Origin: Lysobacterales bacterium
GTDB taxonomy: Bacteria > Pseudomonadota > Gammaproteobacteria > Xanthomonadales > SZUA-5
NCBI GenBank assembly: GCA_024710675.1
Contig: JANJUH010000215.1
Coordinates: 1 to 17,443, forward strand
DNA length: 17,443 nucleotides
Reading direction: 5' to 3'
Position numbers and translations under genes: made by a program. The notes under the pieces are model-generated. The model did not search any database. It was not told the DNA's origin and was given only the letters and a program-made list of their open reading frames with translations. Positions 1 through 7,095 of the stretch are shown in pieces (position 1 is the first letter of the stretch; each line of letters begins with the position of its first letter).

Positions 1-60
1 ACCTATCCGGCCTGGCGCGCGTGTCGCATCGCGCCGGCCTCGCAGCTGAAGACCCAGTGA
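1..60 (+). CDS. ABC transporter permease, 3' end only (MacB/FtsX type)
   Basis: Only the last 19 codons and the TGA stop (58-60) are present. They read as a C-terminus ending YPAWRACRIAPASQLKTQ. This P-A-x-R-A-x-R-I-A-P pattern is the usual end of MacB/FtsX-type ABC permeases, and the next gene ends the same way (PALRASRIAPAI). The stop codon overlaps the ribosome binding site of the next gene, so the two permease genes are almost certainly co-transcribed. The family assignment rests on this short tail and on the neighbour. The ATPase subunit is presumably further upstream, outside the window. Confidence 0.75.
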   Translation, partial: TYPAWRACRIAPASQLKTQ

Positions 61-69
61 GGTGATGCC

Positions 70-1287
70 ATGGAAATCCGTCCGATCCTGTCCTCGCTGC
101 GCCGCAACCCGGTCGCGGCCACGCTGATCGCCGCGCAGGTCGCCCTGACGCTCGCGATCCTCGCCAACGTCCTGTTCATCGTCACCGAGCGCATCCGCAT
201 GATGAGCGTGGACAGCGGCATCGACGAGGCGAACACCTTCTCGATCAGCAACCAGTTCGTCGGCAACGGCCGCGATCCGGTGCAGGCGACCGACCAGGAC
301 CTGGCCGCGATCCGCGCGATGCCCGGCGTCGTCGGCGTCAATGCCGGCTTCAGCCTGCCGCTGGCCCGCAGCGGCTGGCAGACGGCGGTGACGCTGGCGG
401 CCGGCGAGCAGATCGACGGGCCCGAGCGGGCCGCAGCGATCTATTTCGTCGACGAGCAGTTGCTCGAAGCCTTCGGCACGCGCCTCGTGGAGGGCCGCGC
501 GTTCACCGCCGAGGAAGTCATGCCGCACAAACGCGGCGACCAGATGGCGCCGCCGGTGGTCGTTCTCGGCAAGCCGCTCGCCGAGCGCCTGTTCCCGGGC
601 GAGAGCGCCGTGGGGCGCATGATCAACATCACCGGCGATCGCGGAGAGCCCGCACAACGGGTGATCGGGGTGGTCGAGACCGTGGCCACGCCGTGGCCGC
701 GCTCGGTCAACCCCGACCGCGTGATCTTCGCGCCCTACAAGCCGGCGGGTTTCGGTGGCTACCTCGTGCGCACCGCGCCCGGCGAACGCGACCGGGTGAT
801 GAAGAGCATCGAGGAAACGCTGTTCAAGGTCGACCCGAACCGCATCGTCAACGGCGTGCGCGCCTTCGAGGAAACCCGCCGCGACACCTTCCGCAGCGAC
901 ATGGCGATGGCCGTGCTGCTGGCGGCGATCGGCATCGCCCTGCTCGCGGTGACCGCGTTCGGCATCGTCGGCCAGGCCAGCTTCTGGGTCACCCAGCGCA
1001 CCCGCCAGATCGGGACGCGCCGGGCGCTGGGCGCGCGCAAGACCGATATCCTGCGCTACTTCCAGACCGAGAACGCGCTGATCGTGGCCATCGGCATCGT
1101 GATCGGCACCCTGCTCGCGCTCGGCGTCAACGCCTGGCTGGTCAAGGAACTCGGCTTCGAGCGCCTGCCGTGGACCTGGCTGCCGGTGGGTGCCGTGCTG
1201 GTGCTGCTGCTGGGCCAGCTCGCCGTGCTCGGACCGGCGCTGCGGGCAAGCCGGATAGCGCCGGCGATTGCGACGCGCTCGGCGTGA
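70..1287 (+). CDS. ABC transporter permease, MacB/FtsX family
   Basis: A 405-residue inner-membrane protein with the MacB/FtsX plan. A transmembrane helix lies at about residues 17-39, followed by a long periplasmic domain (about 40-275, MacB_PCD-like). Three more helices follow at about 279-303, 336-357 and 370-391 (FtsX-like domain). The cytoplasmic loop RTRQIGTRRALGARKTDI (about 310-327) is the conserved segment that contacts the ATPase. The start ATG follows GAGGTG (59-64) by five bases, and that site overlaps the stop of the previous permease gene. Families of this type form a dimer or heterodimer with an ATPase and work as mechanotransmission pumps or exporters of peptides, antibiotics or lipoproteins. 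The substrate cannot be read from the sequence. Paired permeases of this kind in Xanthomonadales are often followed by a sigma-54 regulator, as here, which suggests a regulatory link (inference). Confidence 0.9.
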   Translation: MEIRPILSSLRRNPVAATLIAAQVALTLAILANVLFIVTERIRMMSVDSGIDEANTFSISNQFVGNGRDPVQATDQDLAAIRAMPGVVGVNAGFSLPLARSGWQTAVTLAAGEQIDGPERAAAIYFVDEQLLEAFGTRLVEGRAFTAEEVMPHKRGDQMAPPVVVLGKPLAERLFPGESAVGRMINITGDRGEPAQRVIGVVETVATPWPRSVNPDRVIFAPYKPAGFGGYLVRTAPGERDRVMKSIEETLFKVDPNRIVNGVRAFEETRRDTFRSDMAMAVLLAAIGIALLAVTAFGIVGQASFWVTQRTRQIGTRRALGARKTDILRYFQTENALIVAIGIVIGTLLALGVNAWLVKELGFERLPWTWLPVGAVLVLLLGQLAVLGPALRASRIAPAIATRSA

Positions 1288-1297
1288 GGCGGAGCAG

Positions 1298-1392
1298 GAG
1301 CGGGGCTGGGGCGTGTGCGCTGCAGTTGTGGGGCCAGATTGGTGCGCCGAGGGGGCGCCTTTGAGAGCGGGGCTGGGGCGCGTGCGCTGAAG
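1298..1392 (+). repeat. Imperfect direct repeat pair, 28 bp
   Basis: Two copies of a 28-bp unit beginning GAGCGGGGCTGGGGCG lie at 1298-1325 and 1365-1392, with two mismatches. They sit between the permease stop and the response regulator start. A related, partly inverted version (AGCCCCCGGCCCCGCTTCTG) occurs at about 1487-1506. The 271-bp gap 1288-1558 holds these repeats and no convincing gene, and I see no clear rho-independent terminator in it. Confidence 0.6.
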
Positions 1393-1558
1393 TCCACAGT
1401 GAACTCCAGGCTCTCGCCGCGTGCGCCGAAGCTCCTTCCGGTCTACCCAGAATGTCCTCGAGCCAAGGATCATGCACCCCAGCCCCCAGCCCCCGGCCCC
1501 GCTTCTGCTTTTGCGTCGCCCTAATTCCCAGCCTCGACCCGAACCAGGCACCCCGACG

Positions 1559-2911
1559 ATGCCCCACCTCCTCATCATCGACGACAACCCCGCGATCGGC
1601 ACGGCGCTGGAGCTGCTGCTGGGCCTGGACGGGCACACGGTCAGCGCGGCGACAACGCCGGAGGAGGGGCTGGCACGGCTCGCGGCGGGGGATGTGGACC
1701 TGGTGATCCAGGACATGAACTTCAGCCGCGACACCACCAGCGGCGAGGAGGGCGTGCGCCTGTTCGGCGAGATCCGTGCGCGCCATCCGGATCTGCCGGT
1801 GATCCTGCTGACGGCATGGACGCACCTGGATCAGGCGGTCGGGCTGGTCAAGGCGGGCGCCGCCGATTACCTCGGCAAGCCCTGGGACGATGGCCGGCTG
1901 CTGACCACGGTGCGCAACCTGCTGGAACTCGCCGAGGCCACGAAGACCGCGCGCAAGCTGGCCGCGCGCGAGTCCGACGGCCGTCGTGAGCTGGCTACCG
2001 ATTACGATCTGCGCGGCGTCGTCTACGCATCGCCCGCCACCGAGCGTGCGCTGCGCCTGGCCTGCCAGGTGGCGAAGGCCGATGTGCCGGTGCTCATCAC
2101 CGGTCCCAACGGCACCGGCAAGGAGCGTATCGCCGAAATCATCCACGCCAACTCGCGGGTCAAGGACGGGTCCTTCGTCGCGGTGAACTGCGGAGCGCTG
2201 CCGTCTGATCTGCTCGAGGCCGAACTCTTCGGCGCCGATGCCGGGGCCTACACCGGCGCCGGCAAGGCACGCGAAGGACGCTTCGAGGCGGCCGATGGCG
2301 GCACGCTCTTCCTCGACGAAATCGGCAACCTGCCACCGGCCGGACAGATGAAACTGCTGCGCGTGCTCGAGACCGGACGCTTCGAGCGCCTGGGCTCCAA
2401 CCGCACGCGCGAGGTCAAGGTGCGCGTGCTGTCGGCCACCAACGCCGATCTCGAGGCCATGATCAGGCGCGGCGAGTTTCGCGAGGACCTCTACTACCGC
2501 CTCAACGTCATCGAAGTCCGACTGCCGCCGCTGGCCGAGCGTCGCGAGGACATCATCCCGCTCGCCGAGCACTTCCTGCCGTCCGGGCTGCGCCTGTCCG
2601 AGGCCGCCCGCCGCGCACTACTCGCCCACGCCTGGCCCGGCAATGTGCGCGAACTGCGCAACGCGATCACCCGTGCCGGCCTGCTCTGCCAGGGCGGCGT
2701 CGTGAGCCCCGAGGACCTCGGCCTGCCCAATGCGCAGCCTGCTTCCGTGGCCAGCGACGCACCCCTGCGCGAGCCCGCGCGCGAAGAAATCGAGCAAGCC
2801 CTCGCCCGCGCCCACGGCGTCGTCGCCGAAGCCGCCGCCGCCCTCGGCCTGTCGCGCCAGGCGCTGTACCGGCGCATGGAGAAGTACGGGATCGAGGTGC
2901 GGCGGGAGTAG
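1559..2911 (+). CDS. Sigma-54-dependent response regulator (NtrC family)
   Basis: A 450-residue three-domain activator. The receiver domain (1-120) has acidic D8/D9, phosphoacceptor D52 in QDMNFSRD, T85 and K107. The AAA+ domain (about 150-375) has Walker A GPNGTGKE (182-189), the sigma-54 contact loop as GAYTGA (229-234, usually GAFTGA), Walker B TLFLDEIG (249-256) and arginine-finger region REDLYYRLNV (308-317). A Fis-type helix-turn-helix lies at about 423-443. It should bind upstream activating sites and remodel sigma-54 RNA polymerase once phosphorylated. ATG 1559 is chosen because the protein then begins directly at the receiver (MPHLLIIDDNPAIG). The frame stays open back to a GTG at 1421, but that extension is proline-rich and repeat-derived. 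No histidine kinase gene adjoins it in this window. The ABC permease genes upstream are plausible targets or operon partners (inference). Confidence 0.93.
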   Translation: MPHLLIIDDNPAIGTALELLLGLDGHTVSAATTPEEGLARLAAGDVDLVIQDMNFSRDTTSGEEGVRLFGEIRARHPDLPVILLTAWTHLDQAVGLVKAGAADYLGKPWDDGRLLTTVRNLLELAEATKTARKLAARESDGRRELATDYDLRGVVYASPATERALRLACQVAKADVPVLITGPNGTGKERIAEIIHANSRVKDGSFVAVNCGALPSDLLEAELFGADAGAYTGAGKAREGRFEAADGGTLFLDEIGNLPPAGQMKLLRVLETGRFERLGSNRTREVKVRVLSATNADLEAMIRRGEFREDLYYRLNVIEVRLPPLAERREDIIPLAEHFLPSGLRLSEAARRALLAHAWPGNVRELRNAITRAGLLCQGGVVSPEDLGLPNAQPASVASDAPLREPAREEIEQALARAHGVVAEAAAALGLSRQALYRRMEKYGIEVRRE

Positions 2912-2936
2912 CAGAAGCGGTAAGTGGCAGAAGCTG

Positions 2937-3110
2937 CCCCCTCTCCCCAACCCCTCTCACGGAGGGGAGAGGGGCTTCCAGAACGCGGCGCCTTGCTCCC
3001 CTCTCCCCTCGTGGGCGAACCGGGAACTGTCGGCGCATGCGCCGACCCGGTGAGCGCCAGCGCGAGAAGCGCTGGCCGGAATGAGGGGAGGGGGAGAGGG
3101 GGCTCCCGCT
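2937..3110. repeat. C-rich/G-rich inverted repeat cluster
   Basis: This gap between the response regulator and the MoxR gene is built from nested hairpins. The arms CCCCTCTCCCC (2938-2948) and GGGGAGAGGGG (2964-2974) are a perfect 11-bp stem. A second CCCCTCTCCCC-type arm (2998-3010) faces a GAGGGGAGGGGGAGAGGGGG arm (3083-3102). Between them lie a perfect 18-bp palindrome (3029-3046) and a 7-bp stem CCAGCGC/GCGCTGG with a GAGAA loop (3057-3075). C-rich stems of this kind are dispersed intergenic elements in Xanthomonadales (family knowledge). Neither strand shows a U-tract, so a terminator role is not supported. Nothing gene-like is seen in 2912-3185. Confidence 0.75.
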
Positions 3111-3212
3111 AAGGCATCGTGGCCTCGAGTGAGCGCTTCATCCTTGGGCCATCCTCACCCCAACTCCACCCGCCTCGGGCACACTATGGGTCTGCACCCC
3201 TGGAACACCCCG

Positions 3213-4055
3213 ATGCGCTTCGAAGGTACCTCCGGCTATGTCGCCACGCGTGAGCTGATGCTCGCGGTCAATGCCGCGGTGCGGCTGGAGAAACCGCTGC
3301 TGGTCAAGGGCGAGCCCGGCACCGGCAAGACCCAGCTTGCGATCGAGATCGCGCGGGCTTTCGATGCGCCGCTGATCGAATGGCACATCAAGAGCACGAC
3401 CAAGGCCCAGCATGGGCTCTATGAGTACGATGCGGTGCGCCGCCTGCGCGATGCCCAGCTCGGCGACCCGCAGGCCGCCGAGATCGCGCGCTACATCGTC
3501 CCCGGCAAGCTCTGGGAGGCCTTCGCCAGTGATCGCCGCGCGGTGCTCTTGATCGACGAGATCGACAAGGCCGACATCGAGTTCCCCAACGACCTTCTGC
3601 GCGAGCTCGACCGCATGGAGTTCTCGGTGCACGAGACCGGGCAGCTGGTGCGCGCGCACCAGCGGCCGATCGTGATCATCACCAGCAACAACCAGAAGGA
3701 GCTGCCGGACGCCTTCCTGCGCCGCTGCTTCTTCCATTACATCCGCTTCCCCGACGAGGAAGGGCTGCGCGCGATCGTCGGCGTGCACTTCCCGACGCTG
3801 AAGCAGGACCTGCTGCGCGAGGCGCTGCGCGCCTTCCTGCACCTGCGCGAGACGCCGGGGATGCGCAAGAAGCCCTCGACCAGCGAGCTGCTCGACTGGT
3901 TGAAACTCCTGCTGGCCGAAGACGTGCCGGCGGAAACCCTGCGCGAAAAGAACCAGAAGAAGCTGATGCCACCGCTGATCGGGGCGCTGTTGAAGAACGA
4001 GCAGGATGTGCAATTGATCGAGAAGGTCGCCTTTCTGGCGAGGAGGAACGCATGA
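3213..4055 (+). CDS. MoxR-family AAA+ ATPase
   Basis: A 280-residue single-domain ATPase. It has Walker A GEPGTGKT (33-40), Walker B VLLIDEID (111-118), sensor-1 segment IITSNNQKELPDAFLRRC (155-172) and the FFHYIRFPD strand typical of MoxR/CoxD-like proteins. MoxR proteins act as chaperone-like ATPases, usually with a von Willebrand A-domain partner encoded next door, in metal-centre or envelope protein maturation. No VWA gene follows here. The start at 3213 (MRFEGTSGYVATRELM) matches the usual start of relatives. An in-frame ATG at 3186 would add nine residues (MGLHPWNTP) and cannot be excluded, since neither has a strong Shine-Dalgarno sequence. The 3' end overlaps the next gene by ATGA (4052-4055), indicating translational coupling. 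Confidence 0.92.
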   Translation: MRFEGTSGYVATRELMLAVNAAVRLEKPLLVKGEPGTGKTQLAIEIARAFDAPLIEWHIKSTTKAQHGLYEYDAVRRLRDAQLGDPQAAEIARYIVPGKLWEAFASDRRAVLLIDEIDKADIEFPNDLLRELDRMEFSVHETGQLVRAHQRPIVIITSNNQKELPDAFLRRCFFHYIRFPDEEGLRAIVGVHFPTLKQDLLREALRAFLHLRETPGMRKKPSTSELLDWLKLLLAEDVPAETLREKNQKKLMPPLIGALLKNEQDVQLIEKVAFLARRNA

Positions 4056-4603
4056 ACCGGATCACCCTGCGGCGCCTGTTGCTCGTCGGCGCCAGTCTCG
4101 CCCTCGTGGCTTGCGCGAGCAGCCCGTGGCAGCGCACCGATTCCGGCTACTGGATCGCCCGCGACAGCGCGCCACCCCACGCGGTCTGGTCGACCACCTG
4201 CTTCGGCGCCGGCTTTGCCGGTCCCTGGTGGCCCGGCCACTGGCGTGCCGGCGGTTTCGGCCACTACGGTTCCTGCTGGGAGAGCGCCTACCGGGGCTCG
4301 CCGCACTGGTTCCTGGCCTACGGTCCTTATCACTATCACGGCCGCCCGGGTCAGCCTCACTACGCGAACCGGCCGGGGAGCCGGAGCCCGGCGTACCTGC
4401 ACGCGCGCGAACTCGGTCGTTCGACGCTGGACAGCTTCGGCGCAGGCACGCCGCGCTACGAGAACCTGGCGCCAGCTCGCGGACGCGACCTCGGTACGGG
4501 TCGCAGCGGCGGCATGGCGGTCTCACGGTCTCCTTCTGCCGGTTCGGCGCGGCCCGTCAGCGTCCCTCGTGCGGGGGCCAGCGATCGCCGTCAAGAAGAG
4601 TAA
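4052..4603 (+). CDS. Putative lipoprotein, Trp/Tyr/His/Gly-rich, unknown function
   Basis: A 183-residue protein with no family that I recognise. Its N-terminus is a lipoprotein signal peptide: basic MNRITLRR, a hydrophobic core, and lipobox LVAC with C21 as the lipidated cysteine. Ala at +2 favours outer-membrane delivery by the Lol system. Residues about 45-110 are crowded with W, Y, H and G (for example FAGPWWPGHW and YGPYHYHGRPG), and the C-terminal third is Arg/Ser-rich and looks disordered. The start has an excellent ribosome binding site, AGGAGG at 4041-4046, lying inside the end of the MoxR gene, and the start overlaps that gene's stop (ATGA). Coupling implies that it works with, or is a client of, the ATPase (inference). 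Confidence 0.8.
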   Translation: MNRITLRRLLLVGASLALVACASSPWQRTDSGYWIARDSAPPHAVWSTTCFGAGFAGPWWPGHWRAGGFGHYGSCWESAYRGSPHWFLAYGPYHYHGRPGQPHYANRPGSRSPAYLHARELGRSTLDSFGAGTPRYENLAPARGRDLGTGRSGGMAVSRSPSAGSARPVSVPRAGASDRRQEE

Positions 4604-4789
4604 AGCCTGGAAAAAGGTGAGCACGGTCACGCTTCGCGCGGCACGTCGCCCTATACTCGGGTCCTCTGTGCTTCACGCAGTTTCCACGGTTCCGACGTCC
4701 GGATTCCGTTCTTCCGGATTCCCCCTGTTCCAGTTGAACCACCGGGCGTCGGAACCACCCTACACAGCGATCAGGCCGCTTCGAGGTCG
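4604..4789. other. Intergenic region with a long inverted repeat, possible structured RNA
   Basis: No gene is evident here. The notable element is a 15-bp inverted repeat: 4688-4702 (GGTTCCGACGTCCGG) pairs with 4742-4756 (CCGGGCGTCGGAACC) with a single G-U wobble, enclosing about 39 bases. The enclosed segment contains a short stem GTTC/GAAC (4727-4739). The 10-bp direct repeat TCCGGATTCC (4698-4707, 4713-4722) starts in the left arm. A further small stem CTGTG/CGCAG lies just upstream (about 4666-4680). A TATACT hexamer at 4652-4657 resembles a -10 box, though no good -35 is seen. Together these could describe a plus-strand structured transcript; this is an inference. Confidence 0.4.
4652..4657 (+). 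promoter_or_regulatory. Possible -10 box (TATACT)
   Basis: TATACT differs from the sigma-70 -10 consensus at one position and stands out in a very GC-rich region. Transcription would begin near 4664, just ahead of the stem CTGTG/CGCAG and the 15-bp inverted repeat. The candidate -35 (ACGCTT, 17 bases upstream) is poor. It could serve a long mnmG leader or a separate small RNA. Confidence 0.25.
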
Positions 4790-4874
4790 TGTCGATCGCG
4801 CCCGAGGGCGCTCCTACGTCAGGGATCGATGCTCCACGGCTCACGGTGGGAGCGCGCTTGACGCGCGACCGGAT
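4790..4874. repeat. REPIN-like inverted pair, GTGGGAGCGCGC family
   Basis: Two REP units face each other. The minus-oriented unit (4792-4817) ends CTCCTAC and has hairpin GCGCCC-GA-GGGCGC (4798-4811). The plus-oriented unit (4846-4874) starts GTGGGAGC and has hairpin GCGCG-CTTGA-CGCGC (4852-4866), followed by GACCGGATC. Units starting GTAGGAGC or GTGGGAGC, then a GC hairpin, then GACC, are well-known extragenic repeats in Pseudomonas and Xanthomonadales, mobilised in trans by RAYT transposases (established for REPINs in general). No RAYT gene lies in this window. Confidence 0.85.
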
Positions 4875-4908
4875 CCGCATCGCCAGCGAGAGAGCATCCG
4901 GCAAAGCC

Positions 4909-4949
4909 AAAAAAGAACGGCCGCCGGGGTCTTGCGACACCCGGCGGCC
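4909..4949 (-). terminator. Rho-independent terminator, minus strand
   Basis: A perfect 10-bp GC stem (GGCCGCCGGG 4919-4928, CCCGGCGGCC 4940-4949) with an 11-base loop is followed, on the minus strand, by GTTCTTTTTT (4918-4909). This is a classic intrinsic terminator for leftward transcription. On the plus strand no U-tract follows. The only minus-strand sequence upstream of it is the mnmG leader and antisense of mnmG, so it implies a short leftward transcript that is not otherwise annotated. Confidence 0.75.
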
Positions 4950-5108
4950 GGATTCCCCCTGACTGCGGCAGAAGTAATGCATGTTCCGGGCCAGGGTCTT
5001 GAGCAGCCATCGATAGCGTGACGGGATTGGCGTTCTGCTGCACCGTGATCGCTTACGCCGCTAGCATTGGACCTTCTGCGTCACTTTGGGTCAGGATTGG
5101 GGCAAGCC

Positions 5109-6977
5109 ATGGACAGGCATTACGAGGTGATCGTCGTCGGCGGCGGCCACGCCGGCACCGAGGCCGCGCTCGCCGCGGCCCGCTCTGGTGCACGCACGCT
5201 CCTGCTGACCCACGCCATCGAGACGCTGGGACAGATGAGCTGCAACCCTGCCATCGGCGGCATCGGCAAGGGTCACCTCGTACGCGAGATCGACGCCCTC
5301 GGCGGTGCAATGGCGCAGGCCGCCGACCGCGCCGGCATCCAGTGGCGCACGCTCAATGCCAGCAAGGGACCGGCGGTTCGCGCGACGCGCTGCCAGGCCG
5401 ATCGTGCGCTCTACCGGGCGGCGATCCGCTCGATGCTGGAAAACCAGCCCGGACTCAGCCTGTTCCAGCAGGCGGTCGATGATCTCTTGCTCGAAGGGGA
5501 TCGAGTCACCGGCGTGCGCACCCAGATGGGGCTCGACTTTCACGCCCGCGCGGTGGTGCTGACCGCCGGCACCTTCCTCGCCGGGCGCATCCACATCGGC
5601 GAGGCCAACTACGCCGGTGGTCGCGCCGGCGATGCGCCCGCGCAGACGCTGGCCGCGCGGCTGCGCGAACTCAATCTCGGCGTCGGACGGCTCAAGACCG
5701 GCACGCCGCCGCGTATCGATGGCCGCTCGATCGACTACAGCCGCCTCGCCGAGCAGCCCGGTGACGAACCGCGGCCGGTGTTCTCCTTCCTGGGCAGCCA
5801 CGCCGACCATCCGCGCCAACTGAGCTGCTGGATCACCCACACCACGGCGCGCACGCACGAGATCATCGCCAGCGGCCTGCACCGCTCGCCGATGTACGCC
5901 GGGCGCATCGAGGGCGTCGGCCCGCGCTACTGTCCCTCGATCGAGGACAAGGTGGTGCGCTTCGCCGACAAGTCCTCGCACCAGATCTTCGTCGAGCCCG
6001 AGGGCCTGGGCACCCCCGAGATCTACCCGAACGGCATCTCGACCAGCCTGCCTTACGAGATCCAGGTGGACTTGGTCCGCTCGATCCCCGGTTTCGAGCG
6101 CGCCCACATCACCCGCCCCGGTTACGCGATCGAGTACGACTACTTCGACCCGCGCGGCCTGCACCCGTGGCTGCAGACGCGCGCGATCGCAGGGCTTTTC
6201 TTCGCCGGCCAGATCAATGGCACCACCGGTTACGAAGAGGCCGCCGCCCAGGGCCTGCTCGCCGGCCTCAACGCGGCGCGCGCCGTGCGCGGCGAGGAGC
6301 CCTGGTGGCCGCGCCGGCATGAGGCCTACCTCGGCGTGCTGGTCGATGACCTCACGCGCCTGGGCACCAGCGAGCCCTACCGGATGTTCACCTCGCGCGC
6401 CGAATACCGGCTGCAACTGCGCGAGGACAATGCCGATCTGCGACTGACGCCGGTCGGCCGCGAGCTGGGCCTCGTCGACGATGCGCGCTGGCAGCGCTTC
6501 GAGGCCAAGCGCGAGGCGATCGCGCGTGAGTCCGCGCGTCTGGATACCCTGTGGGCCGCGCCAACCAACGCACTCGGGGCTGCCTTCACCGCGAGCACCG
6601 GCGCGCCGCTGTCGCGCGAGACCCGGGCCAGCGATCTTCTTCGTCGCCCCGATCTCGGGTACGCGCAATTGATGGCGGTCGAGGGCTTCGGCCCGAGCGT
6701 CAGCGAGCCCGAGGTCGCCGAGCAGGTCGAGATCGCGATCAAGTACTCGGGTTACGTCGAGCGCCAGCGCGAGGAAATCGAACGCGCACGGCGTCACGAG
6801 GAAGCCGGCATCCCGGGCGACTTTGCCTACGCCGAAGTGTCGGGGCTGTCCGCCGAAGTCCGGCAGAAGCTCGAGCGCGCGCGCCCGGCGACGCTCGGTC
6901 AGGCGGCCCGCGTGCCCGGGGTCACGCCGGCGGCGGTGTCCTTGCTGCTGGTGCACCTGAAGCGACGGGCGGGGTAA
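5109..6977 (+). CDS. mnmG: tRNA uridine-5-carboxymethylaminomethyl modification enzyme MnmG (GidA)
   Basis: A 622-residue flavoprotein, close to the usual length of about 630. With MnmE it installs the cmnm5/mnm5 group on wobble uridine 34 of several tRNAs, using FAD, NADH and methylene-tetrahydrofolate, in the cytoplasm. The N-terminal FAD motif VVGGGHAGTEAA is at 9-20. Conserved cysteines are C45 in MSCNPAIGGIGKGH and C275 in GPRYCPSIEDKV. The segment NYAGGRAGDAP lies at 168-177, FFAGQINGTTGYEEAAAQGL (about 364-383) is the second FAD-binding signature, and a C-terminal MnmE/tRNA-binding helical region ends VTPAAVSLLLVHLKRRAG. The ATG at 5109 matches relatives (MDRHYEVIVVGGG); an in-frame TTG at 5067 would add 14 residues. 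rsmG (gidB) does not follow, unlike the classical gidAB pair near oriC. Confidence 0.98.
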   Translation: MDRHYEVIVVGGGHAGTEAALAAARSGARTLLLTHAIETLGQMSCNPAIGGIGKGHLVREIDALGGAMAQAADRAGIQWRTLNASKGPAVRATRCQADRALYRAAIRSMLENQPGLSLFQQAVDDLLLEGDRVTGVRTQMGLDFHARAVVLTAGTFLAGRIHIGEANYAGGRAGDAPAQTLAARLRELNLGVGRLKTGTPPRIDGRSIDYSRLAEQPGDEPRPVFSFLGSHADHPRQLSCWITHTTARTHEIIASGLHRSPMYAGRIEGVGPRYCPSIEDKVVRFADKSSHQIFVEPEGLGTPEIYPNGISTSLPYEIQVDLVRSIPGFERAHITRPGYAIEYDYFDPRGLHPWLQTRAIAGLFFAGQINGTTGYEEAAAQGLLAGLNAARAVRGEEPWWPRRHEAYLGVLVDDLTRLGTSEPYRMFTSRAEYRLQLREDNADLRLTPVGRELGLVDDARWQRFEAKREAIARESARLDTLWAAPTNALGAAFTASTGAPLSRETRASDLLRRPDLGYAQLMAVEGFGPSVSEPEVAEQVEIAIKYSGYVERQREEIERARRHEEAGIPGDFAYAEVSGLSAEVRQKLERARPATLGQAARVPGVTPAAVSLLLVHLKRRAG

Positions 6978-7019
6978 GGGGTCCGTCGGTCCTGCCGGTC
7001 CACGAGTGACCCCGGAAGA

Positions 7020-7084
7020 GCGTCCGGATGAATCCGGACCCACCAGAGCACCGTACTCCTGTGGGTCGGCATTCATGCCGACGC
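7020..7084. repeat. REPIN-like inverted pair, GTGGGTCCGGATTCATCC family (copy 1)
   Basis: A minus-oriented unit (7020-7043) has stem GTCCGGAT-GA-ATCCGGAC (7022-7039), and a plus-oriented unit (7061-7084) has stem GTCGGCAT-TC-ATGCCGAC (7065-7082). Each unit is flanked by GTGGG at its inner side and GC at its outer side, with a 17-bp spacer between them. The stem sequences differ by compensating changes (CCGG against CGGC), which is evidence that the hairpin itself is maintained. A second copy of the family lies at 16963-17071. Confidence 0.88.
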
Positions 7085-7095
7085 TCCTGCCTTGT

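Noticed and set aside
1421..1558. N-terminal extension of the response regulator from GTG 1421
   Set aside because: The extra 46 residues are proline-rich and derive from the repeat region. The receiver domain begins exactly at the ATG at 1559.
1142..2572. A 476-codon open frame on the minus strand
   Set aside because: It overlaps the response regulator and the permease 3' end, and its composition is typical of a shadow frame.
2937..3110. CRISPR-like array
   Set aside because: The repeats are inverted, C-rich/G-rich hairpins of unequal spacing, not regularly spaced direct repeats with unique spacers, and no cas genes are present.
5091..7076. A 661-codon open frame on the minus strand
   Set aside because: Antisense of mnmG, which is unambiguous. 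The product is low-complexity and has no family signature.
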